Source: Caldilineaceae bacterium (GTDB taxonomy: Bacteria; Chloroflexota; Anaerolineae; Caldilineales; Caldilineaceae). From it: a DNA stretch of 6,053 nt. Positions within the stretch are counted from its first letter, which is position 1; each line of letters opens with the position of its first letter. Location of the stretch: the NCBI GenBank assembly GCA_024643705.1, contig JAHEML010000263.1, forward strand, positions 1-6,053, read 5' to 3'. Positions 4,955 through 6,053 of the stretch are shown in pieces. Below the pieces are notes generated by a model. The model had not been told where the DNA came from. It saw only the letters and a program-made list of their open reading frames with translations, and did not search any database. A program made the position numbers and the translations under genes.

Positions 4955-5887
4955 ATGAAAGTTGGTATCTTATACAGCCGTGTACGCGCCGAGGAGAAAC
5001 TGCTCTTCGACGCCTTTCAGCGGCGGGGCGTGGATTTTGAATTGCTGGATGACGGACAATTGATTTTCGACATTTCCAGCACGAATGGGCATATGAAGCG
5101 CTTCGAACAATTTGATGTGGTGATGGAGCGCTGCATCAGCCACGGGCGCGCGCTCTACAGCCTGCGCATTCTGAATGATCGGGGTGTGCGCACGGTCAAC
5201 ACAGCCCGGGTGGCCGACATCTGCGGCAACAAATTGCAGACAACCAGCGCGCTCACCGCAGCGGGCGTGCCGTCACCCCGCACCCTGGTGGCCTTCACCG
5301 CCGAAGCCGCACTGGAAGCGATTGAGGAACTGGGCTACCCTGTCGTCCTCAAGCCGTCGGTGGGTTCGTGGGGGCGACTGCTGAGCAAAATCAACGACCG
5401 GGAAGCCGCCGAAGCCGTGCTGGAACACAAGGAAGTGCTGGGAACCTATCACCACTCCATCCACTACATCCAGGAATATATCCAGAAGCCCATGCGCGAC
5501 ATCCGGGCCTTTGTGATCGGCAACGAGACCATCTGCGCCATTTACCGGGACTCGCCCCACTGGATCACCAACACGGCCAGAGGTGGCAAAGCGACGGTCT
5601 GCACTGTGACACCAGATCTGAACGACATTTGCGTGCGCGCAGCCAAAGCCGTCGGCGGCGGTGTCGTCGCTATCGACGTGCTGGAAGACCCGGACCGGGG
5701 ACTGCTGATCAACGAAGTCAACTACACCATGGAATTCCGCAACAGTGTGATGCCCACAGGTGTTGATATTCCTGGTCGCATGGTAGATTTTGCCCTGGAC
5801 GTGGCACGCAACGGCTGGGCCGCGGCCAATGGCTGGAGCGAAGACGAAGAACGGGCCATCGGTCGGGTGACGTTGGCGGGAGAATGA
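4955..5887 (+). CDS. lysX: LysX: alpha-aminoadipate-LysW ligase (ATP-grasp, RimK-like)
   Basis: ATP-dependent ligase joining alpha-aminoadipate to the C-terminal Glu of LysW through an acyl-phosphate. Seen in order: N-terminal ILYSRVRAEEKLL at 5-17; VMERCISHGRAL at 56-67; CGNKLQTTSAL at 90-100; ATP-grasp lysine in VVLKPSVGSWGR at 130-141; LEHKEVLG at 156-163; HYIQEYIQKPMRDIRAFV at 170-187; HWITNTARGG at 202-211; GGGVVAIDV at 234-242; metal-binding NEVNYTMEFRNS at 253-264; TGVDIPG at 268-274. These match Thermus LysX as recalled, including TNTARGG. The 310 residues exceed Thermus LysX by about 30, mostly a C-terminal tail (about 286-310) after VDFALDVARN. ArgX-type glutamate ligation, or dual use for arginine, cannot be excluded, but homoaconitase and HICDH genes upstream point to aminoadipate. 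ATG 4955 lies 1 base after lysW. Confidence 0.95.
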   Translation: MKVGILYSRVRAEEKLLFDAFQRRGVDFELLDDGQLIFDISSTNGHMKRFEQFDVVMERCISHGRALYSLRILNDRGVRTVNTARVADICGNKLQTTSALTAAGVPSPRTLVAFTAEAALEAIEELGYPVVLKPSVGSWGRLLSKINDREAAEAVLEHKEVLGTYHHSIHYIQEYIQKPMRDIRAFVIGNETICAIYRDSPHWITNTARGGKATVCTVTPDLNDICVRAAKAVGGGVVAIDVLEDPDRGLLINEVNYTMEFRNSVMPTGVDIPGRMVDFALDVARNGWAAANGWSEDEERAIGRVTLAGE

Positions 5888-5889
5888 GC

Positions 5890-5970
5890 GCGAGTTGCGA
5901 GATGCGTATTGCGAGTTGCGCAGACCAAACGACGCAACTCGCAATACGCATCTCGCAATACGCAATACGC
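5890..5970. repeat. Long inverted heptad element J4 (26-bp hairpin) between lysX and lysY
   Basis: Left arm: GCGAGTT (5890), GCGAGAT (5897), GCGTATT (5904), GCGAGTT (5911), then GCG. The right arm is the same units inverted (GCAACTC, GCAATAC, GCATCTC, GCAATAC, GCAATAC, from 5934). Bases 5895-5920 and 5933-5958 form a perfect 26-bp inverted repeat with a 12-base loop. Further pairs at 5890-5892/5961-5963 are possible after one G-U and one mismatch. There is no following T-tract, so it is not a standard intrinsic terminator. It fills most of the 97-base gap before lysY. Confidence 0.95.
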
Positions 5971-5984
5971 AAAGGTAACCAGTT

Positions 5985-6053
5985 ATGACAACAATCAAAA
6001 CCCGCGTCTCCATCCTCGGCGCGTCGGGCTATGCCGGGGGCGAACTATTGCGG
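5985..6053 (+). CDS. lysY: LysY/ArgC-type N-acyl-gamma-glutamyl/aminoadipyl phosphate reductase (3' end cut by window)
   Basis: Only the first 23 residues are present: MTTIKTRVSILGASGYAGGE and the three after it. The strand VSILGASGYAGGELLR is the NADPH-binding G-A-S-G-Y-x-G-x-E motif typical of ArgC and LysY. In the LysW pathway this enzyme reduces LysW-bound aminoadipate 6-phosphate to the semialdehyde. Directly following lysW-lysX makes LysY the natural call, though the window cannot separate a lysine-only LysY from ArgC or a bifunctional enzyme. The start is ATG 5985 with AAAGG at 5971-5975, 9 bases upstream and immediately after the repeat arm. Confidence 0.87.
   Translation, partial: MTTIKTRVSILGASGYAGGELLR

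Noticed and set aside
5895..5958. Intrinsic transcription terminator after lysX
   Set aside because: The stem is strong but no T-run follows (AAAGGTAACC comes next) and the next pathway gene starts right after it; it is better read as a repeat hairpin.
1..6053. Insertion sequence, transposase or phage genes
   Set aside because: No such coding sequence is present; the only mobile-like signals are the short repeat elements.
1..6053. tRNA or rRNA genes, or a lysine riboswitch
   Set aside because: No tRNA- or rRNA-like sequence was recognised, and the leaders of hacA, hicd and lysW are short and mostly repeat DNA, without the long conserved leader of an L-box.

Overview
The window is about 6 kb of GC-rich bacterial DNA with every recognisable gene on the + strand. 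It carries most of an alpha-aminoadipate (AAA) lysine pathway that uses the LysW carrier protein: homoaconitase large and small subunits (hacA, hacB), homoisocitrate dehydrogenase (hicd), LysW, the LysX ligase, and the first 23 codons of a lysY/argC-type reductase. This pathway is best known from Deinococcus-Thermus and some archaea, and also occurs in Chloroflexota. The proteins resemble the Thermus ones as I remember them. Heavy short-period repeats at gene junctions suggest Chloroflexota (Anaerolineae/Caldilineae-like), but that assignment is inference.

Layout: 2-448, 3' part of a Nudix hydrolase, probably the end of an unrelated gene; 579-1940 hacA; 2067-2558 hacB; 2665 (or 2596)-3489 a GNAT-type acetyltransferase of unknown role; 3582-4661 hicd; 4768-4953 lysW; 4955-5887 lysX; 5985 to the window end, lysY/argC. 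No gene-free stretch exceeds 130 bases. Homocitrate synthase, LysZ, the aminotransferases and LysK are not seen and may lie outside.

Functional logic: HacA+HacB convert homocitrate to homoisocitrate, HICDH oxidises and decarboxylates it to 2-oxoadipate, an aminotransferase (not in the window) gives AAA, LysX attaches AAA to the C-terminal Glu of LysW, and LysY later reduces the phosphorylated LysW-bound intermediate. lysW and lysX are 1 base apart and surely co-expressed.

The most unusual aspect is the repeats. Almost every junction except lysW-lysX holds short-period DNA (periods 7, 8 or 10). Four junction elements have the same plan: a few heptads, a spacer, then heptads of the same kind in inverted orientation. 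The material also runs into genes. It encodes N-terminal residues of HacA (and probably of the GNAT protein), supplies the stop codons of hacB and hicd, and accounts for one complete in-frame element inside hacA and two in-frame insertions in hicd. It resembles the heptameric short tandemly repeated repetitive (STRR) sequences of cyanobacteria, but here it is organised as inverted-arm elements that double as coding sequence. HICDH also has Val at the position of the substrate-discriminating Arg85 of Thermus HICDH.
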